Below, piece by piece: positions 1-10,540 of a DNA stretch of 64,000 nucleotides. The notes under the pieces were generated by a model. That model was not told the origin of the DNA. It did not search any database and saw nothing but the letters and a program-made list of their open reading frames with translations. The translations under genes were made by a program, and so were the position numbers. Positions within the stretch are counted from its first letter, which is position 1. The number at the start of each line of letters is the position of its first letter. Source of the DNA: Clarkia xantiana subsp. parviflora. Taxonomy: Eukaryota > Streptophyta > Magnoliopsida > Myrtales > Onagraceae. The DNA lies in contig JAPTYO010000059.1 in NCBI GenBank assembly GCA_036873135.1, positions 4,395,066-4,459,065 on the forward strand, written 5' to 3'.

Positions 1-1
1 C

Positions 2-589
2 GTCATCTTGAAAGAGATAAAGGAGACCAAGCTGTGGAAAAAGCTCTCTAATTTCCACAAGGGCCCATTGGGAAAAGATGAAAGCAAATGGTGTGAAAAT
101 CACGAAGTGTATGGCCACGAGACGGAAAGTTGTGTTGAATTAAGGTTTCATGTAAACAGCTTAATCTTAAAAGGAGAAATGAATAAGTATATCGACCAAG
201 GCAATAAGCATCAAAAGAAGTCTCATGTAGAGTCTTCAGGAAAAGGCAAAGGAAAAGAAAGGGCGAATGATAATCCACCTCTCTCCAAGCGCGGAAAAAA
301 CAACGTCATTCATGGAACCAATTATGAAAACTTATACAGTCTTTGGAGCACGAAGGTGGAGGAAACAAATTTTAAACTCTCGGAAAACAAACTTCACCGT
401 CCACTTGAGCCAATGATTTCCTTCCTTGGCAAGAACGTTGAAGAACGATGCAAGCACCATAAAACTGGGGGGCATAACACCAACATTTGTTCATCCACAA
501 AGGTGGAGATTGAAGAGCTCAACACGCTAGATGCACTGAGGAACTATGTGGCACGTGGCAGAATCAACTTGCCGATAAATCACCTATGA
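2..589 (+). pseudogene. E0 gag fragment with two zinc-knuckle-like motifs
   Basis: The frame is open from the window edge for about 195 codons. Its first residues align with the gag of E2 just before the knuckle (an LxEIKxxKLW-like stretch against LREMRNQKLW). The first knuckle, KWCENHEVYGHETESC, matches the CxxHxxxGHxTxxC pattern of Tat-lineage Gag nucleocapsid regions. It is followed by an IHG motif like that of E2. A second knuckle, RCKHHKTGGHNTNIC, follows about 115 residues later, where E2 has a whole protease domain between its two knuckles. E0 has therefore either lost the protease or never had one between them. No ATG in frame is visible, because the 5' part lies outside the window. 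It is probably not functional. Confidence 0.7.
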
Positions 590-799
590 AGACGTCAAAC
601 ACATCATCAATCCCTTTATCTCCATTTTTGCATATCTACTTTAAGTCTTCTTAGATTAAGTACAACTTATGTTTATTAGCCTTAGTACTTTTCAAAAGGA
701 GCGATCAGTAGACGCCTTCCTGTAATCCGTTGTACGAAATCCAAATATCTAACGAAGGTTAAATCTACTTTCGTAGGTACATTACTATATCATGCATAC
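590..799. other. E0 internal non-coding segment up to the E1 insertion
   Basis: No ORF or RNA gene is seen. The last five bases (795-799, catac) are the left target-site duplicate of E1 and recur at 6249-6253. Confidence 0.6.
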
Positions 800-1021
800 T
801 GTTGGGTTATAAATAAACCCGACTATGTATGTACGTTCTTGGTCTATGGTGATTTCCTACAGGTGACAGGTCGAGTACGCTTTCAGGAAGAGGAGAAGAA
901 GTCGACGAACTTTCTTGTTTATTCCAACCATTTAGAGATAAAAGGTCGACTACCGATCATGAAGAAGTCGACTTCAAAAGAATGACTGGTCGACTATGGA
1001 GAATTAGAGAATCTTCCAGAG

Positions 1022-1262
1022 GACAGGTGGCGACCTGTTTCCCACCGTCTCCAAGGGAAAACCTTCCCTCGAAGTAAAGACAGGTGGCGACCTGCTTCCC
1101 ACCGTCTCCAAAGGAAAACCTTCCCTCGAAGTAAAGACAGGTGGCGACCTGCTTCCCACCGTCTCCAAGGGAAAACCTTCCCCCGAAGTAAAGGTGAGGT
1201 GGCGACCTACTTGTCACCTGCTTAAAAGGAAAACCTTCCTCCGAAGTAAACATGAGGTGGCG
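1022..1262 (+). repeat. 57-bp tandem repeat inside E1 U3
   Basis: About four and a half copies start at 1022, 1079, 1136 and onward. The core is aggtggcgacctg..., followed by ccaccgtctcc and aaaaccttccctcgaag. The last two units are shorter and diverged. The array lies about 120-360 bp upstream of the TATA box and recurs in the 3' LTR (5643-5884). Confidence 0.85.
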
Positions 1263-1385
1263 ACCTGCTTGTCACCTGCTGACTGACAACCGCTTCTATC
1301 AGCCAATCACAAAGGGCTGATTGCCGCCCCTAGGCAACCAATCAGAGTCCAGTAGCCGCCTCTACAAAGTCGGTAAACTTCTCCC

Positions 1386-1393
1386 TATAAATA
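1386..1393 (+). promoter_or_regulatory. TATA box of E1 5' LTR
   Basis: TATAAATA follows a pyrimidine-rich stretch, with CCAAT boxes about 50-85 bp upstream. The same box is at 6008-6015 in the 3' LTR. It is the probable Pol II promoter of the element. Confidence 0.75.
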
Positions 1394-1629
1394 GGGGGCT
1401 ATCTCCTTCAATTAAAAACAATCTGCTCTGAATACTTATATATTACACTCTCAAATACATTACTAACTTAAGCTTCGGAGTGGAATCAGGGGCCATCCCC
1501 ACCCCTTTTTAGGTGCTCGACCTTAAAAGTCTCCCGGAGGAAATCAAGTCCTCGAGAGAGCTACGTCCAAGGCGAAGCCTAGAAGTCCATTCCGTTAATT
1601 TTTTGGCCACGTCATTTTGATCCCAACAT

Positions 1630-3112
1630 TTGGCTCCGTCTGTGGGAACAGATCAAAAAGTCACGACTGCCGAAAAGAGCAAGATTTCCAACACTCCGGT
1701 GGAAGAAAGCAGCAGTCCACCAGTGGATCCTACCACATCGAGGCCGATCCCCCAAGAAGATACCCCAATACCCCAATCTAATGGTGTTGGCGACGATGAA
1801 ACCCTCAACCATTCCAAATCTCTGCCAATTTTGGAAGATGCGAGGACAGCTCCCCAGGCTGTTCCTCCGGAGGTAATAGCTGCCTTTATTACTTTTTGGA
1901 ATAAAACCCAAGCAGGGGCTGTTCCAGAGAAAAGAGAGCCAACCCGAGAGGCCTCACAAAAGGAAGAAGTAGCTTCCAGTGTGAAAATCCAGAAGGAGAA
2001 TCCCCTGGAGAAAGAAACCCCTAAAGCCCCGAGGCCGAAATGGTGAGCAAGGAACCTGTCCTGTTCACAATAGGGCAGGTCGAAGAACTGTTGGAGAAGA
2101 AGAGGCGAGGTGCAAACGATTTTCTCATCGTTCGTGATCGTACTTCTCACCCCTTCACCAAAAGGCTATTCAATACTCGAGTTCCCCCGCAAGTCTTCGC
2201 GAGGAGCATCGACGATTATACCGGAGAAGGCGACCCAATTCGCCACATCAACACCCACAACTCCTCCCTCTTGGGAAGAGGGGCAACGCCTGATCATTAT
2301 GCAGCACTCTTCCCAACCACGTTGAAGGAAGAGGCGTCTACTTAGTTTTATGGTCTCCCCGACAACTCTATAGACTCGTGGGATGAGCTGAAAACCAAAT
2401 TCATTGAAGGACACATAGGTCAGAGGCAGCGCCTCAAGAGCATGAACTTCCTCGACAAGATCGAGCAAGGCCCAGGTGAAACCTTGGCCAACTACTACAC
2501 AAGGTTTCACAAGATACTCCAACAGCTGAACGACGACGCCACGGATAGCGAGCTGATCCGGACCTTCTGGAGGGGTCTTAGAGTGCAGAGCCAAGCTCTG
2601 AAGGACAGCATGGTGATGAAGCCCGTGCAAAGGATTGACGCCCTCGCCATCAAAGTAAAGAAATTCATCGACCTAGAGAGGTCGCATGAAGGGCTGCCCA
2701 AAGAAGTCGAGAAACAACTGGTACCCGATCGAGGAGGGCTCCGCTTCCCGACCACCTAGGAGGGAAGAAAGACATGGTCGAGACTTCCGACCAGGGAATC
2801 GACAAGGAATAAGGAGAGATTCTAATCCTTATCGCTCCATATACTCCTCTTACCCATAATGTATCGGTAGTACTTCAGGAAATGGAGAAGCTCCACCTTA
2901 CTAACCCGCCACTGGCAAGAAGAAACATGTTGGGTCACCAGGTAAATGCTTACTGTCGCTACCATCAGGTAAGGGGGCATAACACAAATGGGTATACCCT
3001 CTTGAAGCAAGATATAGAGACCCTTATCCAGAGGGGCAAATTATTAAAATTTGTGGAAAAGAACCCCAATATTCCGAAGAAGCGAAATCGTAGCCCAAGG
3101 GAGGAATCTTGA
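1630..3112 (+). pseudogene. E1 gag, broken by stops and frameshifts
   Basis: Gag would supply the capsid and nucleocapsid. A Pro/Glu/Ser-rich N-terminal stretch (1660-2046) has no ATG of its own. A second frame from the ATG at 2040 carries the Retrotrans_gag core: an HPFTKRLFNTRVPP stretch, FYGLPDNSIDSW, then YYTRFHKILQQL and the region to FIDLERS. It is cut by one in-frame TAG at 2343-2345, where relatives have Trp (SHWFF-like context), and stops at 2757-2759. The nucleocapsid lies in another frame (2882-3112): YCRYHQVRGHNTN with its last Cys replaced by Gly. The nearby C homopolymer (3131-3146) may be a mutation or assembly artefact. It cannot make a normal Gag. Confidence 0.8.
1631..1647 (+). 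other. E1 primer-binding site
   Basis: TGGCTCCGTCTGTGGGA begins two bases after the LTR. It differs by one base from the tggcgccgtctgt form in E2 (11943). PBSs of this form are known from Tat/Ogre elements and are usually assigned to a tRNA-Arg primer. That assignment is from general knowledge and was not checked here. Confidence 0.7.
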
Positions 3113-3130
3113 TCTCCTCCTCGTGATCAA

Positions 3131-3146
3131 CCCCCCCCCCCCCCCC
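3131..3146. repeat. poly-C run
   Basis: Sixteen consecutive C just after the gag nucleocapsid relic. Its length is probably unreliable in the assembly. Confidence 0.9.
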
Positions 3147-3377
3147 AAGAGGAACGATCAACTTTATCGCCGGGGGGACCAAAACATGGCTCAACATTGT
3201 TATCAAGCCGCGACACGACAAGCAGAGAATTCATAATCAAATTCTATGATAGATATTTGTTATAACTAATGTCGAGTTTTCCTTTTTTTATGAAATATTC
3301 AGGAATTGATGAATAAAAAAGATCCTTCGATCTACTTTCTTCATAAAGAAATCATGATTCCAATGTCACATAGCTAC

Positions 3378-3905
3378 AAATCGGTCGTCGACCATTATGT
3401 GCCCAAAATGGCGACCAAAGCCTAGGTACGGCGACGATTCGATCGAAGTCTACAAATCGGTTGTCGACCATTATGTGCCCAAAATGGCGACTAAAGCCTA
3501 GGTACGACGACAATTCGATGGAAGGTCTACAAGTCGGTCGTCGACCATTATGTGCCCAAAATGGCGACCAAAGCCTAGGTACGGCGACGATTCAATCGAA
3601 GTCTATAAATCGGTCGTCGACCATTATGTGCCCAAAATGGCGACCAAAGCCTAGGTACGGCGACGATTTGATCGAAGTCTACAAATCGGTTGTCGACCAT
3701 TATGTGCCTAAAAAGGCGACTAAAGCCTATGTACGGCGACAATTTGATGGAAGGTCTACAAATCGGTCGTTGACCATTATGTGCCCAAAATGGCGACCAA
3801 AGCCTAGGTACGGCGACGATTCGATCGAAGTCTACAAATCGATTGTCGACCATTATGTGCCCAAAATGGCGACTAAAGCCTAGGTACGGCAACAATTCGA
3901 TGGAA
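3378..3905 (+). repeat. 76-bp minisatellite of E1, first block
   Basis: About seven copies with a 76-77 bp period, starting at 3381, 3457, 3534, 3610 and onward. Each holds gtcgaccattatgtgccc and a gcctaggtacggcgac segment. Two alternating variants occur, gatcgaagtctac and gatggaaggtctac. Tandem repeats downstream of gag or pol are a known feature of Tat-lineage 3' regions. Confidence 0.92.
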
Positions 3906-4535
3906 GATCTACAAAGGATCAGTCTTCACTGACTCCTCGACTTCATACAGTTGGCGAAGATCTATAAAGGATCAGTCTTCACTGACTCCTCGACTTCATA
4001 CAGTCGGCGAAGATCTACAAAGGATCAGTTTTCACTGACTCCTCGACTTCATACAGTCGGCGAAGATCTACAAAGGATCAGTCTTCACTGACTCCTCGAC
4101 TTCATACATTCGGCGAAGATCTACAAAGGATCAGTCTTCACTGACTCCTCGACTTCATACAGTCGGCGAAGATCTACAAAAGATCAATCTTCACTGACTC
4201 CTCGACTTCATACAGTCGGCGAAGATCTACAAAGGATCAGTCTTCACTGACTCCTCGACTTCATACAGTCGGCGAAGATCTACAAAGGATCAGTCTTCAC
4301 TGACTCCTCGACTTCATACAGTCGGCGAAGATCTACAAAGGATCAGTCTTCACTGATTCCTCGACTTCATACAGTCGGCGAAGATCTACAAAGGATCAGT
4401 CTTCACTGACTCCTCGACTTCATACAGTTGGCGAAGATCTACAAAGGATAAGTCTTCACTGACTCCTCGACTTCCGAAAGTCGCCATCTACAAAGGATCA
4501 GTCTTCACTGACCTCGACTTCATACAGTCGGCGAC
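3906..4535 (+). repeat. 53-bp minisatellite of E1
   Basis: About twelve copies with a strict 53-bp period (3906, 3959, 4012, 4065 and onward). The unit starts gatctacaaaggatcagtct and continues cttcatacagtcggcga. Copies are nearly identical except for the last two. The array sits inside the 76-bp repeat block. Confidence 0.93.
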
Positions 4536-4720
4536 GATTCGATCGAAGTCTACAAATTAGTTGTCGACCATTATGTGCCCAAAATGGCGACTAAAGCCTA
4601 GGTACGGCGACAATTCGATGGAAGGTCTACAAATCGATCGTCGACCATTATGTGCCCAAAATGGCGACCAAAACCTAGGTATGGCGACGATTCGATCGAA
4701 GTCTACAACTCGGATGTCCT
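4536..4720 (+). repeat. 76-bp minisatellite of E1, second block
   Basis: About two and a half further copies of the 76-bp unit resume after the 53-bp array, in the same orientation. The 53-bp array therefore appears to have arisen inside, or been copied into, the 76-bp array. Confidence 0.88.
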
Positions 4721-5020
4721 AACACTCAAAATAGCGACAAGAGCTGAGGCACAATAAGGACCCGATCAAAAAGACTCAAAAGAGGATCAACAAATAAGTT
4801 CTCAAGTTGTCGATCTAAAGGTATCAAAGACTACCTCCTACTTATACGATCGATTCTTTAATCCTAAAGGGTAGTAAAAATAAAGTATGTCTGCTACCTC
4901 CTGGAAATTATATATATGCGATCCTAGTTAAGAATGTCAAAAGCTAGGTGTTGCCCGGATAAATTTATTTATTATGAAAAGTCATACATAGAAGATATGG
5001 GAGTCTCTTGATAGTCCATT
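4721..5020. other. E1 spacer, no gene seen
   Basis: AT-rich, non-repetitive sequence between the minisatellites and the antisense ORF relic. No ORF or RNA gene is recognised. Confidence 0.5.
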
Positions 5021-5257
5021 TTACACGGGTTTCTTCCCCTTAGAAGGAGAGACAATAACACAGTCGTCTTCGTCAGACGAACGGTCGTGTTCTTTTGATG
5101 GTTGATCATCCTCCTCGGTGGGAAGTCGTAAAAATTGTTCGAGGATCGGAACTTGAGAGAAAGGAAAATCCGCCTGGTAAGCCCTCAAGTTGACCACCAT
5201 TTCCTTTAGGGTGGTGTGGAGTAAGTCAGAGGCTGCGATAACCATCTCTTCTCCCAA
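5021..5257 (-). pseudogene. E1 antisense ORF remnant (C-terminal part)
   Basis: A 78-residue minus-strand frame lies between the tandem repeats and the 3' LTR. This is the position of the antisense gene in E2. It ends in an acidic Ser/Asp/Glu-rich tail (EEDDQPS...SSDEDD), as the E2 antisense protein does. The preceding stretch (NLRAYQADFPFSQV) resembles the FRIDPQFPVGDL region of E2 in position and character. The upstream exons are gone. Homology is inferred from location and composition and needs an alignment. Confidence 0.45.
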
Positions 5258-5403
5258 CGGTTAGAAATCCTAATCCCCAGGGAGGGCCTCTTCAACTTCT
5301 GGAAAGTCGGAAAAATCTACAAGTCCTGAGAATTAAATTATCCCGCCACAAAATGGGGCTTTATTCGACTCAAGCCTTCACCTCAAGTAAATGAAGCTGA
5401 TGA

Positions 5404-5421
5404 CTCGAGTCTCGGGGCAAG
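5404..5421 (+). other. E1 polypurine tract
   Basis: Purine-rich tcgagtctcggggcaag directly before the 3' LTR. It matches the ctcgggggca motif at the same place in E2 (20680) and E0 (22314). It is the expected plus-strand priming site. Confidence 0.7.
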
Positions 5422-6248
5422 TGTTGGGTTATAAATAAACCCGACTATGTACGTACGTTCTTGGTCTATGGTGATTTCCTACAGGTGACAGGTCGAGTAC
5501 GCTTTCAGGGCGAGGAGAAGAAGTCGACGACCTTTCTTGTTTATTCCAACCATTTTGAGATAAAAGGTCGACTACCGATCATGAAGAAGTCGACTTCAAA
5601 AGAATGACTGGTCGACTATGGAGACTTAGAGAATCTTCCAGAGGACAGGTAGCGACCTGTTTCCCACTGTCTCCAAGGGAAAACCTTCCCTCGAAGTAAA
5701 GACAGGTGGCGACCTGATTCCCACCGTCTCCAAAGGAAAACCTTCCCTCGAAGTAAAGAAAGGTGGCGACCTGCTTCCCACTGTCTCCAAAGGAAAACCT
5801 TCCCCCGAAGAAAAGGTGAGGTGGCGACCTACTTGTCACCTGCTTAAAAGGAAAACCTTCCTCCGAAGTAAACATGAGGTGGCGACCTGCTTGTCACCAG
5901 CTGACTGACAACCGCTTCTATCAGCCAATCACAAAGGGCTGATTGCCGCCCCTAGGCAACCAATCAGAGGCCAGTAGCCGCCTCTACAAAGTCGGTAAAC
6001 TTCTCCCTATAAATAGGGGGCTATCTCCTTCAATTAAACAATCTGCTCTGAATACTTATATATTACACTCTCAAATACAATACTAACTTAAGCTTCAGAG
6101 TGGAATTAGGGGCCATCCCCACCCCTTTTTAGGTGCTCGACCTTAAAAGTCTCCCGGAGGAAATCAAGTTCTCAAGAGAGCTACGTCCAAGGCGAAGCCT
6201 AGAAGTCCATTCCGTGAAGTTTGTGGCCACGTCATTTTGATCCCAACA
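5422..6248 (+). repeat. E1 3' LTR
   Basis: 827 bp, a direct repeat of 800-1628, with the same termini, 57-bp repeat array (5643-5884) and TATA box (6008-6015). The right duplicate catac follows at 6249-6253. Confidence 0.93.
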
Positions 6249-6441
6249 CATACTACCTTGGAGTAACGCCAAGTAACAACTACGCACCTATTAATTGCGT
6301 CAACAGCACAAGCTATCGCACTAGGAACAACAAACGGCTTAGGCCATACAACAACCCCTATGCAACAGAGCCTCAAGCATTCTATACGCACAAGACTAAA
6401 AATCGCGCTGCAATAATAAACAAGACGGGGGCATCACCCAA

Positions 6442-7310
6442 GTGACAACTTCATCAACATTGTGGAAGATAGGAATTCAGGATTCGCTCCTATGTTATAC
6501 GCACGTCTGTGCCAAACCCATCACAAGAAAAGAGTTAGAGAATTATTTCCAACATCCAGCAAGTTTACCCTTGTCAAGAACACAAGAAGGATCGTACCAC
6601 TCAAAACGTACGCCGACAGCGAAACCTAATCTTCAGCTAAAACAAATGAGAAGATGAGGATTCCACCAGTATAACATCTCTCAACCATGTGCACAATCGT
6701 CATACAGACACAACCTTGGGAAGAGTCAAAAGTGTATGAAGAAACACATCAAATAAACCCAGGCCCCTTGAAAGTGAACGCATGAAGCATACATCGCAAA
6801 ACCAGCACATTAAATTCAACACCGCGCAATGCGCAATAGGAGAAGGAGAGCAACAACTCCAAATCGGTGTTCCGTTCGTGATCGTAGAAAAGCTTGACGC
6901 ATATAATGGAATCCTAGGGTATACAACCATGAACAAGTGGGGTATGATAAGCGTCAACATCACACCAAAAGATCAAGTTTCCAACAAAGGCAGGAATTGG
7001 TGAAATAAAGGGAGATCAGCAGCTATCAAAAGACTGCTACAAGGTTGCACTCCAACATAATGTCAAGACAAACAATAGCGGAATTCCCGTCATTAATGAA
7101 AACTCAAGGGTAGATCATGCACGTCCTACTCTTATTGAAGCATTACAAGAAATCAAGATAGATGAGCCAGAAAGGATGGTCCGAGTAGGCGCATCACTGT
7201 CAGAAGATGAAGTAATAGAAACCATTAGGAAACAACGGTACGACTGCCAAGCGACTTGGGGGGCACCAAGCTGACAAGTGCTCGGCATTCCACCGAAGTG
7301 AAGAAACGAA
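6442..7310 (+). pseudogene. E0 protease and gag relics
   Basis: The frame at 6782-7003 has LDAYNGILGYTTMNKW, matching the YNGILGRTTIN motif near the end of the retroviral-type aspartic protease of E2. The upstream stretch GVPFVIVEKL matches the NVNFLVVESL segment. A further knuckle-like relic near 7240-7310 (GGHQADKCSAFHR) resembles a second nucleocapsid motif. No active-site DGGSS is seen, and frames change several times. It is a long-dead remnant of E0. Confidence 0.5.
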
Positions 7311-7941
7311 TAATTGCAAGAACACGCGGTACCATTCTTCTAAGAAGGAAACACCAAGCAATGATCATATATAGGCATGTACATCATGCTAAGGAGGCAT
7401 CAACGCGTATCAACTAGAGGACGCATACAATAATGCATAGTCGTTGTTCATACATACATATTCACAATCACATATAACAAGTGGTACTTGAAAAGCTCCG
7501 CTCCCGACATGTCCGCACCTATCACATCTGCACTAAGGGAAGTTTCCTACACAACGAAGGAATCCTCATATCAGATTCCTTTACTCTATTTATTATATGC
7601 ATTAGTTAAAAGGAAATCCATAACTCCATATTTTTACAAACTTGCAAATATTGCAACTATCTGACAAAGCGCAACTCTGTTTGTAGGAACATACTACACT
7701 ATGATTACTACATTGGAATTATGCCAAGTAGTAACCTATGCACATAATATCTACTTCAACAATACAAGCTAAGCATTATGTTCAAGGAGGGATTTATGGC
7801 ATACAACGCCAACATATCTATTATCTACACCAACAGGGAGTTTATTTCTTCATCCATAACGACGTCTATCTCAAGAAGGCGTTCACTCAGGAACAATGTC
7901 AACAACATACAATACCTTGGAAGAAAACCAAAACCTATTCT
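7311..7941. other. E0 degraded interior, no gene seen
   Basis: ORF-poor sequence. A short stretch near 7686-7760 resembles the E0 sequence just right of E1 (6249-6310), which suggests an old internal duplication in E0. Confidence 0.4.
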
Positions 7942-8170
7942 AAAAGTGACATGGTGCAATATCCTCCTTGTAGGGACAAAACCCATGTTCACATCTATCA
8001 AAAGTAACATGTTGCGACATCTTCTTCAAAAGGGCTAACCCCATGTTTACTTCTAAAAAATGGCATGTTGTGAAATCTTATGGGCAAATCCTCATGTTCA
8101 TAGCCATTCCCTGAATAAAAACAGGATGCGGCAAATACATTATGGGACTGATCACCCCACCGTGGCGGGA
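7942..8170 (+). repeat. degenerate ~58-bp tandem repeat of E0
   Basis: Four diverged copies begin near 7942, 8000, 8055 and 8116. Each starts with an A run, then a catgttgcgacat-like core and a ccatgttcacatct-like end. They occupy the place between gag and the antisense gene where E1 and E2 also carry minisatellites. Confidence 0.55.
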
Positions 8171-9032
8171 ATCCTCTTAATAGACGACAACCCCACACAC
8201 TAAAAGTATGTATACTCTCTTAAGGATTCATACACCATGAAGACTTATGCCTGAAAAAGGATAGCTTCATGTTATACGCTTATAAAAGCAAAACTTGTAC
8301 AAAACTCATCAAACTTACAAGTCGAGTCTTGTATAACGTTATCTTGCTCTTTAGCATATAACGCCAAAACAACAAAATCAGCAAGAAGTATCTTGCAACA
8401 ACTTCGCCTTAGAGTGGAACTAAGAGACGGTATAAACTTAAGTCTTGCTACGTCAAGACGACACTGCTACATGTCAAAGGCCAAGTGCCAAGTACATTAC
8501 TACCTGCAATGCTACAAATACCAAGTGTACTTAACACCCTGCAATGCGCAAGTCGCAACATCGTATGTTCTATCCATCACAACAAAGAGTTCAATCCTAT
8601 CATGCAAGTCCAATACATACGGACAATGAAAATAACGCAAGGTATGAAATATTACTAACAAGTTATCACATGTTTATTATTATTGAAAACAGGTCCAAGT
8701 GATGAAATACCATGCAAGCAAAGGCATAAATAAAGATTTATCGAAAACCTCATAACAACATCAACCCATTCACAAAGGGTTCAACATGCTGGAAGCAGAC
8801 AACCTGACACCAACCAAGAGATAACATCTCTCTAAGGATCTATGGCAAAGAGTTCATAATGTCAACATCAAATGCAATGTCGTCATCCGCACAAAAGACA
8901 CGGCAAGAATGGTCGCTTCAACTTCAATACGACATAGCTCTTCAACATAAGTGCGGCAATCAGCAATGCGTGCATCAAAATCAGCCGTCTTCAAGATCAA
9001 GTTTCAAGTGTGAAGAAGTAAACAACGCTTAC
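8171..9032. other. E0 degraded interior
   Basis: No ORF that I can support. The sequence fits the decayed 3' part of the E0 antisense gene by position only. Confidence 0.35.
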
Positions 9033-9245
9033 CTCAATGAGAGGAACGCTCCTCCTTGGGCTGGTCCCTTGACCGGGGGGCAGAAGGCACCACTGCACGA
9101 CCCTCAACTCTATTCCCTTTATCGCAAGAAGAAGTTAGCACGGTCTTACTCGGCATAAAGAACTTAGAATCGCTCGAGGAACGCGCCCCTGCGTCGGATC
9201 TTTTGAGAATTGTGCTAAAGCCAGGAACTGCAACCACGCGTTCAG
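9033..9245 (-). pseudogene. E0 antisense-gene relic (equivalent of E2 antisense exon 2)
   Basis: The minus frame contains ERVVAV, then KRSDAGARSSSDSK and DKGNRVEG, ending APRSRDQPKEERSS. E2 antisense exon 2 has ERVVSV, then RRSDSEAGASAAK and DKGKRPAGG, ending APQPRARSSG. Order and spacing are similar. A GTAAGCG donor (9026-9032) follows the relic at the same place as the E2 exon 2 donor. No flanking exons are identified. This supports the antisense gene being an inherited part of the group rather than a chance ORF of E2. Confidence 0.5.
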
Positions 9246-9914
9246 CAACATGAAAACAACAACTTGGAAAATTAACAAGTTCAAAGAAGATACAAGGAGG
9301 TGCCTTACTCACAAGTCCTTTACCGCGACCATGTTCGGAGACTCCAGAGTAGCAGGGGCAATTGTACGGACATTCCTTCCAACAAGCGGATTACTGTATA
9401 CATCGGCTATCTGCAAAGACGAGCTTTTTCCATCAGTCTGAACTACATTACAACATGATACAAGTCATAAAGATCATCAACATACCAAATCTTCAGAAGG
9501 ACGTATATGTGTACCGACATCAATTAATCAAGCAATGACATCAACATCTACACTTGGTGTATTATTTAGCTGCTCAACCATGTCGACATCCGAACACAGA
9601 GTAACTCGCAGAATGGAAATAGTAGACTTACTCATGATAACAGTCGTGGGAAGATTAATTCCGACAAGAAGATAGCAATATCTGATATCCTGAAAAATGC
9701 AACCAACAATCCAATCAGTGCGCAAACACGCATCAACACTTATGCAATCATTTATACAATGGACGCTCCATGTGAGATAACTATGTACGCAATGACCTAA
9801 TAATCTTCGTGCAACAAGTAACAACCATCATACAAGGAGGGGCAACCCACTCAACAAATCGACTTCCATGACGACATCGGGCTCATACTCGCAGTATACA
9901 TGATTACAAGGACG

Positions 9915-10540
9915 AAATATTTCCTAAGTGTTTCCATGTACGTACCTACATGTCGACAAGGATAGATGTCGACAAGCGAGGAATATTTTCAAAGTGTTTT
10001 CATGTACGTACATACATGTCGACAAGGATGGATGTCGACAAGTGAAGGATATTTTCTAAGTGTTTCCATGTACGTACATACATGTCGACAAGGATGGATG
10101 TCGACAAGTGAGGAATATTTTCTAAGTGTTTCCATGTACGTACATACATGTCGACAAGGATGGATGTCGACAAGTGAAAGATATTTTCTAAGTGTTTACA
10201 TGTACGTACATACATGTCGACAATGATGGATGTCGACAAGCAAGGAATATTTCCTAAGTGTTTCCATGTACGTACATACATGTCGACAATTATGGATGTC
10301 GACAAGTGAGAAATATTTTCTAAGTGTTTCCATGTACGTACATACATGTCGACAAGGATGGATGTCGACAAGAGAAGAATATTTTCTAAGTAATTCCATG
10401 TACGTACATACATGTCGACAAGGGAAGAATATTTTCTAAGTGTTTCCATGTACATACATACATGTCGACAAGGGAAGAATATTTTCTAAGTGTTTCCATT
10501 TACATACATACATGTCGACAAGGATAGATTGCATGCATCA
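9915..10540 (+). repeat. 66-bp minisatellite of E0
   Basis: About nine to ten copies. Starts of catgtcgacaagg are at 9949, 10015, 10081 and 10147, giving a 66-bp period. Each unit contains catgtacgtacatac, itself a near-palindrome, and two gtcgacaag boxes. The last two or three copies lack one box and are about 50 bp long. Confidence 0.92.

Larger units (their letters stand above)
800..1628 (+). repeat. E1 5' LTR
   Basis: This is a direct repeat of 5422-6248. It starts TGTTGGGTTATAAATAAACC and ends ATCCCAACA. U3 holds a 57-bp tandem repeat, several CCAAT-type boxes (near 1302 and 1339) and a TATA box (1386-1393). The presumed R/U5 follows, with a 'gcttcggagtgg' segment typical of this group. 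Confidence 0.93.
800..6248 (+). mobile_element. E1: complete non-autonomous Tat-like LTR retrotransposon, gag only
   Basis: Two LTRs of 829 bp (800-1628) and 827 bp (5422-6248) start TGTTGGG and end CCCAACA. They are flanked by a perfect 5-bp duplication catac (795-799 and 6249-6253). A primer-binding site follows the 5' LTR and a purine-rich tract precedes the 3' LTR. The 3.8-kb interior holds a broken gag, two interleaved minisatellites and an antisense ORF relic. No protease, RT, RNase H or integrase is seen, so mobility would have required enzymes from another element. By eye the two LTRs differ at roughly 20-25 positions, so the insertion is not very recent. Confidence 0.92.

Noticed and set aside
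957..1253. 98-residue minus ORF in the E1 5' LTR (and the copy at 5579-5875)
   Set aside because: It is a translation of the 57-bp tandem repeat; 57 is a multiple of three, so repeats stay open.
3461..3895. ORFs of 106-140 residues on both strands in the E1 minisatellite
   Set aside because: They are produced by the 76-77 bp repeats and have no protein-like features.
3378..4720. Possible CRISPR array
   Set aside because: The units are contiguous tandem repeats without unique spacers, in a plant retrotransposon.
9966..10455. Repetitive ORFs (MYVHTCRQG type, 151 residues on minus)
   Set aside because: They are frames through the 66-bp minisatellite, whose unit is a multiple of three.
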